A stretch of DNA of 8,229 bases from Cyanobacteria bacterium UBA11370 (GCA_003486645.1 DNGI01000445.1:1-8229), one strand, 5' to 3'. Positions 1-5,644 are shown, counted from the first letter of the stretch. Numbers and translations are program-made. The notes: a model not told the origin generated them from the letters alone.

Positions 1-12
1 TAAAATTTGTAT

Positions 13-145
13 AACAACCAACAACCAACAACCAACAACCAACAACCAACAACCAACAACCAACAACCAACAACCAACAACTAACAACCAACAACCAACA
101 ACCAACAACCAACAACCAACAACCAACAACCAACAACCAACAACA
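13..145. repeat. Heptamer tandem repeat (AACAACC)n upstream of rpiA
   Basis: Eighteen consecutive 7-bp units of AACAACC fill 13-138, followed by one degenerate unit (AACAACA). One unit carries a C-to-T change at position 82; the others are identical. The array stops two bases before the AGGA ribosome binding site of rpiA, so it probably lies in the untranslated leader or between promoter and gene. One strand has no G, so that strand forms little secondary structure. This matches the short tandemly repeated repetitive (STRR) heptamers known from filamentous cyanobacteria. The same heptamer recurs at 2420-2454. Any effect on expression is inference. Confidence 0.95.
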
Positions 146-158
146 AAGGACTTTAAGA

Positions 159-869
159 ATGAGTGCAGAAACTGACCCCGTAAAGGTCATGAAACAGGAA
201 GTAGGAAAAGCAGCGGCTGAACGGGTGAAATCCGGTACAATTGTAGGATTAGGGACAGGTTCAACCACAGCTTACGCGATTCAATATCTAGGAGAGCGTC
301 TCAAGTCGGGTGAACTTAAAGATATTGTCGGGATTCCGACTTCGTTTCAGGCAGAAGTTTTAGCAAAAGAGTACGGCATTCCGTTAACAACATTAGATGC
401 GGTTGACCATATTGATATTGCGATTGATGGCGCTGATGAAGTCGATCCGCAAAAGAATATGATTAAAGGTGGCGGTGCCGCTCATACTCGTGAGAAAGTA
501 GTTGATGCTCTAGCCGATCGCTTTATTGTTGTGGTAGATAGTGGAAAATTAGTTGACCGTTTAGGCTCAACCTTTAAGTTACCTGTAGAAGTGATACCGA
601 TGGCGATCGCTCCTGTAATGCGGGCGATTGAAAAGCTAGGCGGTAAACCAGAATTACGCATGGGTGTTAAGAAAGCGGGACCTGTTATTACTGACCAAGG
701 AAATATGGTCGTTGATGTTAAATTTGATTCGATAGATAATCCTGCTGATTTAGAAAAGACTATTAATAATATTCCTGGGGTTTTGGAAAATGGATTATTT
801 GTTGGTGTGGCAGATGTCGTATTGGTTGGTGAAGTGAAAGACGGTCAGCCTAGAGTTTATGAAATCTAA
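159..869 (+). CDS. rpiA: Ribose-5-phosphate isomerase A
   Basis: Interconverts ribose 5-phosphate and ribulose 5-phosphate in the cytoplasm, serving the oxidative and non-oxidative pentose phosphate pathways and, in a cyanobacterium, regeneration of ribulose for the Calvin cycle. The 236-aa length is normal for the RpiA family. Family signatures are visible: the phosphate-binding GLGTGSTT loop at residues 30-37, the [10 protein letters not shown] motif with D90 and D93, and KGGGAA followed by TREK with K103 and E112. These line up with E. coli D81, D84, K94 and E103, the active-site residues. VVDSGKLV follows near residue 125. ATG 159 is preceded by AGGA at 147-150, 8 bp away, which supports this start. 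The gene stands alone, with a heptamer repeat immediately upstream and an IS630 element 33 bp downstream. No clear terminator is visible before the IS. Confidence 0.97.
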   Translation: MSAETDPVKVMKQEVGKAAAERVKSGTIVGLGTGSTTAYAIQYLGERLKSGELKDIVGIPTSFQAEVLAKEYGIPLTTLDAVDHIDIAIDGADEVDPQKNMIKGGGAAHTREKVVDALADRFIVVVDSGKLVDRLGSTFKLPVEVIPMAIAPVMRAIEKLGGKPELRMGVKKAGPVITDQGNMVVDVKFDSIDNPADLEKTINNIPGVLENGLFVGVADVVLVGEVKDGQPRVYEI

Positions 870-900
870 AAATAGAGATTCCTGGTTGGGGTAACGAATG

Positions 901-945
901 ATACCAAATCCGGGTTAACTACCCCCTTTATCAAGAAGGATAATC
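901..945 (+). repeat. IS630 left terminal inverted repeat
   Basis: It begins ATACCAAATCCGGGTT and matches the reverse complement of 2263-2307 at 44 of 45 positions; the only difference is at 917 (A here, G in the partner). The first bases include the TA target dinucleotide, so the functional repeat probably starts at 904. Confidence 0.93.
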
Positions 946-1054
946 CCCTGATATGTGAGCGGCAAAATGTGACGGGCTTAAACCGGGCTGACAAACAAGG
1001 GTAAAAGTTATCAATTATCAATAAATTAAGCTAAATGAGAAGCATAAGATAGGC

Positions 1055-1076
1055 AAAAAAACCTCTTTTCAGAGGC
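1055..1076 (-). terminator. Intrinsic terminator downstream of the transposase
   Basis: On the minus strand GCCTCT-GAAA-AGAGGT forms a short stem (five perfect pairs plus one G-T) capped by a GAAA loop and followed directly by a run of seven T. It lies 72 bp beyond the transposase stop and before the left inverted repeat, where it would stop transposase transcripts. The short stem makes it moderate at best. Its 5' arm can also pair with 1156-1172. Confidence 0.55.
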
Positions 1077-1147
1077 ATCTTAATAAGAGTGAAACAATCA
1101 AGTTAAGAAGTTAGAATTAGGTGGATTGTCAATTAACCGCGTTCAAG

Positions 1148-1735
1148 TTATCCAGTTAAGAATGCCTCTGAATCAGGCCACCAATGATAGTTGGTAAGTG
1201 CCTGTACCTGAGATTGCATTTGTGACACAATACAACAGCGCTGAGCTAGAACTTCTTCCAATTGATCAAGTGTGTCAAAGCTCTTATTGACTAAAGGTTC
1301 ATCACTAAGCTGCCAGAGTCGCTCAGCCGGTTGTAACTCAGGAGAATAAGGCGGAAGTGGTTCTAAATATATCCCTTCTGGTACAACCACTTTCTCACTC
1401 ATGTGCCACCCGGCTTGGTCAATAACTAATAAGATAATTTTGTTATTTCCTGCCCCTACAGCTAAAGCAAAAGACTCCAGAGCTAAGTTGAACCACTCCA
1501 CATTAACTCTGGGGATAATGTACCACTCAGTTTGTCCAGTTTTTGGATGTACAAAACCGTAGAGATACAACCATTCATAGCGGTGATAAACGTTAGCTAT
1601 TGGTCTTTCCCCTATCGGTGCCCACACTCGACGTAGAATCGGTTTGAGTCCCACTCGATGCTCGTCAAATGACCAGACTTCTATGACCGCATCAGGGAAT
1701 TTTTGTTGCAGTTCTCTAACCCTTTCTCGCAGTTT
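1148..1735 (-). CDS. IS630 transposase, ORF B (DDE catalytic part), read by frameshift
   Basis: This is the catalytic half of the transposase, which cuts and rejoins DNA at the element ends. In the fused numbering the motifs are SFDEHRVG (D189), LLVIDQAGWH (D271) and LPPYSPELQPAERLW (E303), a complete RNase H-fold DDE triad of IS630 type. The frame has no good start of its own. The first plausible initiator is GTG at 1652-1654, but starting there would lose D189. The coding frame therefore most likely joins ORF A at the A8 run by a -1 shift, adding 195 residues from 1735 onward. The alternative is that a loss of one A, or a sequencing error in the homopolymer, has split a formerly single gene. 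The remaining sequence shows no decay. Confidence 0.85.
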   Translation of the reverse strand, partial: KLRERVRELQQKFPDAVIEVWSFDEHRVGLKPILRRVWAPIGERPIANVYHRYEWLYLYGFVHPKTGQTEWYIIPRVNVEWFNLALESFALAVGAGNNKIILLVIDQAGWHMSEKVVVPEGIYLEPLPPYSPELQPAERLWQLSDEPLVNKSFDTLDQLEEVLAQRCCIVSQMQSQVQALTNYHWWPDSEAFLTG

Positions 1736-2229
1736 TTTTTAAACTCTTGCTGCGCTACTGGATCGCCTTTAACGTGCCGAGGTCGAGGCTTTTGAGGAGA
1801 ATAACGGCATTTCCTCAAGTAGTCCCATCCTCTTTGGGGCCAGACTTTTTCTCGTCCTGTCTTTTTAGCAATCCAATCCGCTACTTTCGGTCCAGTCCAA
1901 ATGCCTTGATCTTCTGGTGACTCTTTTAAGCTTGACCGTAATTCTTCTAGTTGCTCTCGATTGAGCAGAGCATGAGATGGGGGGTCTGTGCGCTGGCGAC
2001 GACGGTTAACGATCGCTTTTTCCCCAAGTTGATTGTAAGCCTTGATTATGTCCTTGGCGTAATCATAGTTCAAGCCCACTGCTTGAGAAGCTTGCTGAAT
2101 TGTCCAGTTTTTTGACACTAACCACAACAGATGCCAACGACGCGATTCTACTCGGTCACAGGAACATAGGTAATGGCTCTTGAGTTGTGAGCTTGTCATG
2201 TACGGTTGGAGATGCACTTTTTTGACCAT
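1681..2229 (-). CDS. IS630 transposase, ORF A (N-terminal DNA-binding part)
   Basis: This is the 5' half of the transposase, 182 aa if terminated in its own frame. Residues about 41-75 (WTIQQASQAVGLNYDYAKD and following) look like a helix-turn-helix, followed by RRRQR and a second winged-helix-like region to about residue 155, as in IS630 proteins that bind the inverted repeats. The true reading continues into the -1 frame at the A8 run at 1733-1740 (codons 164-166). After that point this frame gives 17 residues unlike a transposase and stops at TAG. ATG 2227-2229 has a modest GGAAG upstream. Taken with ORF B, a single -1 shift gives a continuous 360-aa protein. Without a shift, a truncated DNA-binding protein could act as a repressor; that is inference from other split transposases. 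Confidence 0.85.
   Translation of the reverse strand: MVKKVHLQPYMTSSQLKSHYLCSCDRVESRRWHLLWLVSKNWTIQQASQAVGLNYDYAKDIIKAYNQLGEKAIVNRRRQRTDPPSHALLNREQLEELRSSLKESPEDQGIWTGPKVADWIAKKTGREKVWPQRGWDYLRKCRYSPQKPRPRHVKGDPVAQQEFKKNCEKGLENCNKNSLMRS
1732..1740 (-). other. Candidate -1 recoding site (A8-C slippery run) in the transposase
   Basis: On the coding (minus) strand, ORF A reads TTT AAA AAA AAC. The last seven bases form A AAA AAC, a canonical X XXY YYZ slippery heptamer for -1 ribosomal frameshifting. Eight consecutive A are also long enough for polymerase slippage. A -1 shift here joins ORF A to ORF B in a continuous 361-codon frame including the stop. I see no convincing downstream pseudoknot or upstream Shine-Dalgarno-like stimulator. 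A homopolymer sequencing error cannot be excluded. Confidence 0.6.
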
Positions 2230-2262
2230 GCTTCCAGTCTTGCTAGGGATCGCCTCAAACCA

Positions 2263-2307
2263 GATTATCCTTCTTGATAAAGGGGGTAGTCAACCCGGAT
2301 TTGGTAT
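2263..2307 (-). repeat. IS630 right terminal inverted repeat
   Basis: Reverse complement of 901-945 with one mismatch. It ends in GGTAT, where TA at 2305-2306 is the probable target duplication. The transposase start codon lies 34 bp inside this repeat, so the transposase promoter probably overlaps or lies near the repeat, as is common in insertion sequences. Confidence 0.93.
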
Positions 2308-2419
2308 GATATCGTGTCCGGTTAAATAACCCTAAAAAAATGAGAGGGAGAGAGGGAGAGAGGGAGAGGGGGAGAGGGGGAGAAATTTTATTAGGGGTGG
2401 TTAGCTGGACACCATATCA
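2307..2419 (+). repeat. Polypurine MITE-like element, copy 1
   Basis: A 113-bp element with imperfect terminal inverted repeats: TGATATCGTGTCCGG at the left and CTGGACACCATATCA at the right. About 22 of 28 terminal positions pair. The centre is a G/A-only tract of repeated AGAGGG/AGGGGG units (2341-2383). It carries no coding capacity. A second copy in the opposite orientation lies at 3053-3166; shared blocks include TGTCCGGTT, AATAAC, ATTTTATTAGGG and a 14-of-17 match at the last 17 bases. The IS630 element ends exactly at its left boundary, and a heptamer array starts at its right boundary. I know of no name for this family. Confidence 0.75.
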
Positions 2420-2454
2420 CAACCAACAACCAACAACCAACAACCAATAACTAA
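2420..2454. repeat. Heptamer repeat (CAACCAA)4 plus one degenerate unit
   Basis: Four perfect 7-bp units fill 2420-2447, followed by TAACTAA. It is the same heptamer (different phase) as the long array before rpiA. It directly abuts the right end of polypurine element copy 1 and lies just past the 3' end of the minus-strand SRPBCC gene. Confidence 0.9.
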
Positions 2455-2472
2455 ACTCAAAACTTCCCATCC

Positions 2473-2907
2473 TTACCAACGTTCAGCATAACGCTTCAAT
2501 TCCCGTGCCATCCGTTGCATTCCCCTCTGTTCATCGTCTCGAATAAAGGGCACAAATACACGAGTTAATAGGCCTGAAAAATGGCTTTTGTGTAAGTATT
2601 TTGTCCGACCAATCCCAATCTCTTGTAACTCAAAAACATATTCATTCCGAAAACCGGGAATAGAAGAAACCCACTTGAGATACATTTCTGGCTGAATTCT
2701 AGTTACTAACGGTTCAAATTCTGTCTCCTCATCATTGGGCAACCTGCGGAGTGAGAGGGAAACCTCTTGTCCCTGCTCAAAGCGTAACCTAGAGTCACAG
2801 TCAAAGAGAAACGTATTCCAGTACTTCCACTGATCTTTCTGGAACAAAACTTGCCAAACTCTCTGTTTAGGAGCGTTGATATCAATTTCAGTATAAAGAC
2901 TTGTCAT
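2473..2907 (-). CDS. SRPBCC-domain (START-like) protein
   Basis: A 144-aa protein that looks like a single SRPBCC helix-grip domain, a hydrophobic ligand-binding fold also found in polyketide cyclases. The start is typical: YTEIDINAPKQRVWQVL (beta strand, then helix) followed by DQWKYWNTFLFD. The middle is a run of beta strands (residues 35-110), and a long C-terminal amphipathic helix, EQRGMQRMARELKRYAERW, closes the pocket. There is no signal peptide or membrane segment, so it is probably cytoplasmic. The ligand cannot be inferred. The gene stands alone and is flanked by two inverted polypurine elements and heptamer repeats. ATG 2905-2907 has no obvious Shine-Dalgarno sequence. The fold assignment is from sequence pattern only. 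Confidence 0.8.
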   Translation of the reverse strand: MTSLYTEIDINAPKQRVWQVLFQKDQWKYWNTFLFDCDSRLRFEQGQEVSLSLRRLPNDEETEFEPLVTRIQPEMYLKWVSSIPGFRNEYVFELQEIGIGRTKYLHKSHFSGLLTRVFVPFIRDDEQRGMQRMARELKRYAERW

Positions 2908-2957
2908 AAAAGCGGTATATAATGCAAATTGCTAGTTATAAACTTGGGCGGCGTGAA

Positions 2958-2992
2958 AATTGCTAATTGCTAATCGCTAATTGCTAATTGCT
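2958..2992. repeat. Heptamer repeat (AATTGCT)5
   Basis: Five 7-bp units in 2958-2992, the middle one with a T-to-C change (AATCGCT). Related fragments lie just before (AATTGCTAG near 2928) and after (GTTAGCC and ATTAGCT near 3015-3029). It shares the 7-bp period, but not the sequence, of the AACAACC array. Confidence 0.9.
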
Positions 2993-3052
2993 ATAGTGGG
3001 AAGTTTCCGTCAGCCGTTAGCCATTAGCTGTCCATTGGGAATAACTAGCCAC

Positions 3053-3166
3053 TGATATGATGTTCAGATCATCATCCCTAATAAAATGTCTCCCCTTCTC
3101 CCTTTCTCCCCCTCACCCCCTCGCCCCCTCAATCTTTTTATAGTTATTCAACCGGACAAAATATGA
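3053..3166 (-). repeat. Polypurine MITE-like element, copy 2 (inverted)
   Basis: A 114-bp copy of the element at 2307-2419, in the opposite orientation. Read on the minus strand it starts near TCATATTTTGTCCGGTT, has a GAGGGGG-type purine tract, and ends CTGAACATCATATCA. It is more diverged than copy 1, and its purine tract differs in unit sequence and phase. An inner 10-bp perfect inverted repeat (TTCAGATCAT at 3063-3072 and ATGATCTGAA at 3163-3172) straddles it. Together the two copies bracket the SRPBCC gene and its surrounding repeats. Confidence 0.72.
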
Positions 3167-3234
3167 TCTGAAATCACTCTCGTGGTGTAACTGAGTACAA
3201 TTGCGAGTTGGTCAGCTCCTGTAGGCTATGGGTT

Positions 3235-3267
3235 ATTTTAGATTGGGTTTTGGATTTAATCTAAAAT
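3235..3267. repeat. 10-bp perfect inverted repeat upstream of malic enzyme
   Basis: ATTTTAGATT at 3235-3244 pairs perfectly with AATCTAAAAT at 3258-3267 across a 13-bp loop, ending about 30 bp before the malic enzyme start. The same word family (AATCTAAAATCCAAAAT) recurs at 4885-4901, so this is more likely a repeat relic than a dedicated operator. As a hairpin in the leader it is AT-only in most pairs and weak. Confidence 0.6.
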
Positions 3268-3297
3268 CTAACGCTTAAGATCCGCAATCAATACAGC

Positions 3298-4689
3298 ATG
3301 GTAGACCTGACACCCAACTCTAGCTTTAGTTTAACGATTCGCTTGACTCTTCCCAATCGCGCCGGGATGTTAGCCAGCGTGACTCACGCGATCGCCGAAG
3401 TAGGCGGTAATCTTGGACAAATTAGCCTCATTGAGCAAACGCGCTACATCTCCACTCGTGATCTTAGCGTTGATGCGGCTAGCACGGAACACGCCGAACG
3501 GATTGTGCAAGCGGTTAAAGCTGTCGATGATATCAAAGTTCTAGATGTCTATGACTGCACCTTTAACCTGCATCGCGGTGGCAAAATTTGTATGCACAGC
3601 AAACTACCGTTGAAGACACAAGCTGATTTAGCGATGGCTTACACTCCTGGTGTGGGGCGCATTTGCACCGCGATCGCTAATGAACCCGAACAAGTGTATT
3701 CTCTCACTATAAAAAGCAATACGGTTGCTATTGTTACTGACGGTAGCGCGGTATTGGGGTTAGGAAATTTAGGGGCAGAGGCAGCGCTTCCGGTAATGGA
3801 AGGCAAAGCAATGTTATTTAAGGAATTTGCCGGAATTGATGCGTTTCCTATCTGTTTAGCGAATCAAGATACGGACAGTATTATCGCAACTGTGAAGAAT
3901 ATTGCTCCCGTTTTTGGTGGGATTAATTTGGAAGATATTAGCGCCCCCCGTTGCTTTGAAATTGAAGCCCGACTCCGGCAAGAGTTAGATATTCCTGTCT
4001 TCCACGATGATCAACATGGTACGGCAATTGTGAGTCTCGCGGCTTTAATTAATGCCCTGAAATTAGTGAATAAATCCTTACCAAAGGTACGAATTGTGAT
4101 TAATGGGGCGGGGGCTGCGGGAGTGGCGATCGCACGACTTTTACGTAAGGCGGGTGCGGATAGTATTTGGATGTGTGATTCTAAAGGAATTCTCTCTAAA
4201 AAACGCACGGATTTAACACCGCAAAAACAAGAATTTGCGGTTGAAACGATGGGTTCTCTTGCTGATGCTTTAGTAGGGGCTGATATCTTTTTAGGGGTTA
4301 GTGTGCCTGGTGTGCTAACTCCGGAAATGGTACGTTCAATGGGGAAAGATCCGATTGTGATGGCAATGGCAAATCCGATTCCAGAAATTCAGCCGGAAGC
4401 CATTGTTGATGATGTCGCAGTTATGGCAACAGGACGGAGTGATTACCCGAATCAAATTAATAATGTGCTGGCGTTTCCGGGTGTTTTTCGGGGGGCATTA
4501 GATTGTCGGGCAGCCACAATTACAACTAATATGTATTTGGGAGCAGCCTATGCGATCGCGTCCTTAATGAATGCCACAGATTTAGACCGAGAACATATTA
4601 TTCCTTCGGTATTTGATCCGCGAGTAGTGACAGCCGTTGCGGCGGCGGTGCAACAAGCAGCACGTCAAGATGGAGTAGCGCGGCGCTAG
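3298..4689 (+). CDS. me: ACT-domain malic enzyme (malate to pyruvate, NAD(P)-dependent)
   Basis: Oxidatively decarboxylates malate to pyruvate and CO2, with a reduced nicotinamide cofactor as product, in the cytoplasm. The 463 aa carry an N-terminal ACT domain (about residues 10-86, with LPNRAGMLASVT and VGGNLGQIS) fused to malic enzyme N-terminal and NAD-binding domains. Catalytic elements are present: Y115 in AYTPGVG, K170 in EGKAMLFKEF, metal ligands E212/D213 in INLEDISAP and D238 in FHDDQHGTA, and the nucleotide-binding GAGAAG (270-275). D294 lies near the end of the second Rossmann strand, which could bear on cofactor choice; I do not assign NAD or NADP. Architecture and length match the single malic enzyme of Synechocystis (slr0721). 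The ACT domain suggests allosteric control by a small molecule. ATG 3298 lacks a clear ribosome binding site, but an in-frame stop lies about 35 bp upstream, so no much longer start is possible. Confidence 0.95.
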   Translation: MVDLTPNSSFSLTIRLTLPNRAGMLASVTHAIAEVGGNLGQISLIEQTRYISTRDLSVDAASTEHAERIVQAVKAVDDIKVLDVYDCTFNLHRGGKICMHSKLPLKTQADLAMAYTPGVGRICTAIANEPEQVYSLTIKSNTVAIVTDGSAVLGLGNLGAEAALPVMEGKAMLFKEFAGIDAFPICLANQDTDSIIATVKNIAPVFGGINLEDISAPRCFEIEARLRQELDIPVFHDDQHGTAIVSLAALINALKLVNKSLPKVRIVINGAGAAGVAIARLLRKAGADSIWMCDSKGILSKKRTDLTPQKQEFAVETMGSLADALVGADIFLGVSVPGVLTPEMVRSMGKDPIVMAMANPIPEIQPEAIVDDVAVMATGRSDYPNQINNVLAFPGVFRGALDCRAATITTNMYLGAAYAIASLMNATDLDREHIIPSVFDPRVVTAVAAAVQQAARQDGVARR

Positions 4690-4698
4690 GAATAGATG

Positions 4699-4740
4699 TT
4701 AGGTGTTAGGTGAACAAGTTGTCTAAAACCTAACACTTAG
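4699..4740 (+). repeat. Hairpin downstream of malic enzyme (possible weak terminator)
   Basis: GTGTTAGGT (4703-4711) pairs perfectly with ACCTAACAC (4728-4736), and the stem extends outward to about 12 pairs with one wobble. The loop is 16 nt. It starts 10 bp after the malic enzyme stop, which suits a terminator or 3' end stabiliser, but no T-run follows. The left arm is a doubled TTAGGTG heptamer, so it may be another repeat remnant. Confidence 0.45.
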
Positions 4741-4779
4741 GCTCTCCCGTACTTAGGGTGATAAATTTGGCTAATCAAT

Positions 4780-4860
4780 TTGTAGGTTGGGTTGAGTGGA
4801 GGGAAACCCAAGCCCATTTGACTAATAAGTTGGGTTTCGTACCAAGAGCCCAACCTACAA
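4780..4860. repeat. REP/MITE-like double hairpin (TTGTAGGTTGGG ends)
   Basis: Terminal 12-bp perfect inverted repeats TTGTAGGTTGGG (4780-4791) and CCCAACCTACAA (4849-4860) enclose a second 9-bp inverted repeat GAAACCCAA (4803-4811) and TTGGGTTTC (4830-4838). The wording resembles a GTAGGTTGGGTT-type intergenic repeat that I recall as widespread in cyanobacterial genomes. It is non-coding and probably mobilised in trans or spread as a palindromic repeat; no transposase is adjacent. The rest of 4690-4988 holds the hairpin before it, the AATCTAAAATCCAAAAT word at 4885-4901, and otherwise nothing I recognise. Confidence 0.75.
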
Positions 4861-4988
4861 GCCTGACCAGAGTACGTCTTCCCCAATCTAAAATCCAAAA
4901 TGGTATAAACTAGAGACATACTAAAATAATCAGGTCAATCCGTGCTTCTATACTCCCTTAAAATTCCAACAGTTTTACCTCGAATTCA

Positions 4989-5183
4989 ATGTTTGAAAAA
5001 CGTCTAATTCTTGTTACTAAAACTAACTTAAAATCTGTAAAATCAGACGTGGCTTATTGGCGGAGTCAGCCCTATGTGGCACGACTGGCTGCTTTAGAAA
5101 CCATTCGTCGTGAATTTCATCAATGGAAGTACCATGCTGAACCAGGATTTCAAAGAGTTTATAGAATTTCTAAACAAGTATAA
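4989..5183 (+). CDS. Small protein, likely partner of the downstream nucleotidyltransferase
   Basis: A 64-aa soluble, mostly helical and basic protein with no signal or membrane segment. The core, DVAYWRSQPYVARLAALETI followed by RREFHQW and a FQRVYRI ending, is a pattern I recall from short cyanobacterial proteins encoded next to AbiEii-like nucleotidyltransferases. Such a partner would fit an antitoxin or regulatory subunit. The gene overlaps the start of the nucleotidyltransferase gene by 50 bp in another frame, implying co-translation. ATG 4989 lacks a good Shine-Dalgarno sequence. Existence as a gene is supported by this arrangement and by family recall; its biochemical role is inference. 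Confidence 0.7.
   Translation: MFEKRLILVTKTNLKSVKSDVAYWRSQPYVARLAALETIRREFHQWKYHAEPGFQRVYRISKQV
5125..5129 (+). promoter_or_regulatory. Ribosome binding site deciding the nucleotidyltransferase start
   Basis: GGAAG sits 4 bp before ATG 5134, inside the coding sequence of the upstream small protein. It favours ATG 5134 over the in-frame ATG at 5110, which has no such site and would add eight residues (MNFINGST) without resemblance to the family N-terminus. Confidence 0.6.
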
Positions 5184-5574
5184 GGTTCGCTACCTCGTTA
5201 TTGGGGGGTATGCAGTTGCCTTGCATGGACACCCACGCTACACCAAAGATTTAGATATCTGGATCGAAATGGAACCCAAGAATGCACAAAGGCTGATAGA
5301 TGCCCTCACAGAATTTGGTTTTGGTTCTATTGGGCTAGCACCAGAAGATTTTCTTACCCCCGATCAAGTCATTCAGCTTGGCTATCCACCCAACCGCATT
5401 GATTTGGTGACTACCCCCGATGGTGTGGACTTTGAAACCTGCTATAGCTCCAAGGTTGTGATAGAAATTGACAATATTCAAGTCAATTTTATTGATTTAG
5501 AAAATCTCAAAATTAATAAAAAAGCATCAGGCAGACTACAAGATTTAGCAGATTTAGAGAACTTAAATGAGTAA
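5134..5574 (+). CDS. AbiEii/MNT-like nucleotidyltransferase (toxin-antitoxin type)
   Basis: A 146-aa protein of the polymerase-beta nucleotidyltransferase superfamily. The signature is VRYLVIGGYAVALHG (G24-G25 loop), then TKDLDIWI with the metal-binding pair D39 and D41, and the third carboxylate D90 in NRIDLVTTPDG. The C-terminus has NKKASGRLQDLADLENL (from about residue 128), common in this family. It is close to a minimal domain. Related proteins act as AbiEii toxins that modify tRNA ends, or as MNT antitoxins that AMPylate HEPN toxins; which applies here cannot be decided. No HEPN gene and no winged-helix AbiEi gene is adjacent. The companion is the 64-aa protein whose gene overlaps by 50 bp. 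The gene converges with the Uma2 gene 70 bp away. Confidence 0.82.
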   Translation: MLNQDFKEFIEFLNKYKVRYLVIGGYAVALHGHPRYTKDLDIWIEMEPKNAQRLIDALTEFGFGSIGLAPEDFLTPDQVIQLGYPPNRIDLVTTPDGVDFETCYSSKVVIEIDNIQVNFIDLENLKINKKASGRLQDLADLENLNE

Positions 5575-5644
5575 AATAATTCAGATCGTAAAAATGGAGA
5601 GTGTGAACCTAAACGTTTAAACCATTATTTGTCACACCATCTTA

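Larger units (their letters stand above)
902..2306 (-). mobile_element. IS630-family insertion sequence, apparently complete
   Basis: The element is bounded by 45-bp terminal inverted repeats (901-945 and 2263-2307) with one mismatch. It carries a two-frame IS630-type transposase on the minus strand. IS630/Tc1 elements insert at TA and duplicate it. A TA lies at both ends (902-903 and 2305-2306), giving about 1401 bp between them, somewhat long for the family. Nearly identical repeats and an intact DDE triad suggest recent arrival. The element has no HIP1 octamer, unlike most of its host-gene neighbours. Its right end abuts the terminus of a polypurine repeat element starting at 2307. Between the left repeat and the transposase stop (946-1147) I see only a terminator-like hairpin. 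Confidence 0.9.

Noticed and set aside
13..145. CRISPR array
   Set aside because: The unit is 7 bp with no spacers; it is a simple tandem heptamer array.
2307..3166. Composite transposon formed by the two polypurine elements
   Set aside because: No transposase lies between them and no target duplication is visible; two nearby repeat copies are enough to explain the layout.
3186..3199. NtcA-type operator upstream of malic enzyme (TGTA...TACA)
   Set aside because: The spacing between GTA and TAC is 6 bp, not the 8 bp of NtcA sites, so I do not call it.
4011..4208. Minus-strand open frame inside malic enzyme
   Set aside because: It lies fully within a well-supported gene, has no family resemblance and no ribosome binding site.
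4737..4919. Minus-strand open frame across the 4780-4860 repeat
   Set aside because: Its translation is just the palindromic repeat read as protein; no domain and no conserved pattern.
5601..5637. Convergent-gene terminator (GTGTGA...TCACAC)
   Set aside because: Only six pairs with a 25-nt loop and no T-run; too weak to support, although the position between convergent genes is suggestive.
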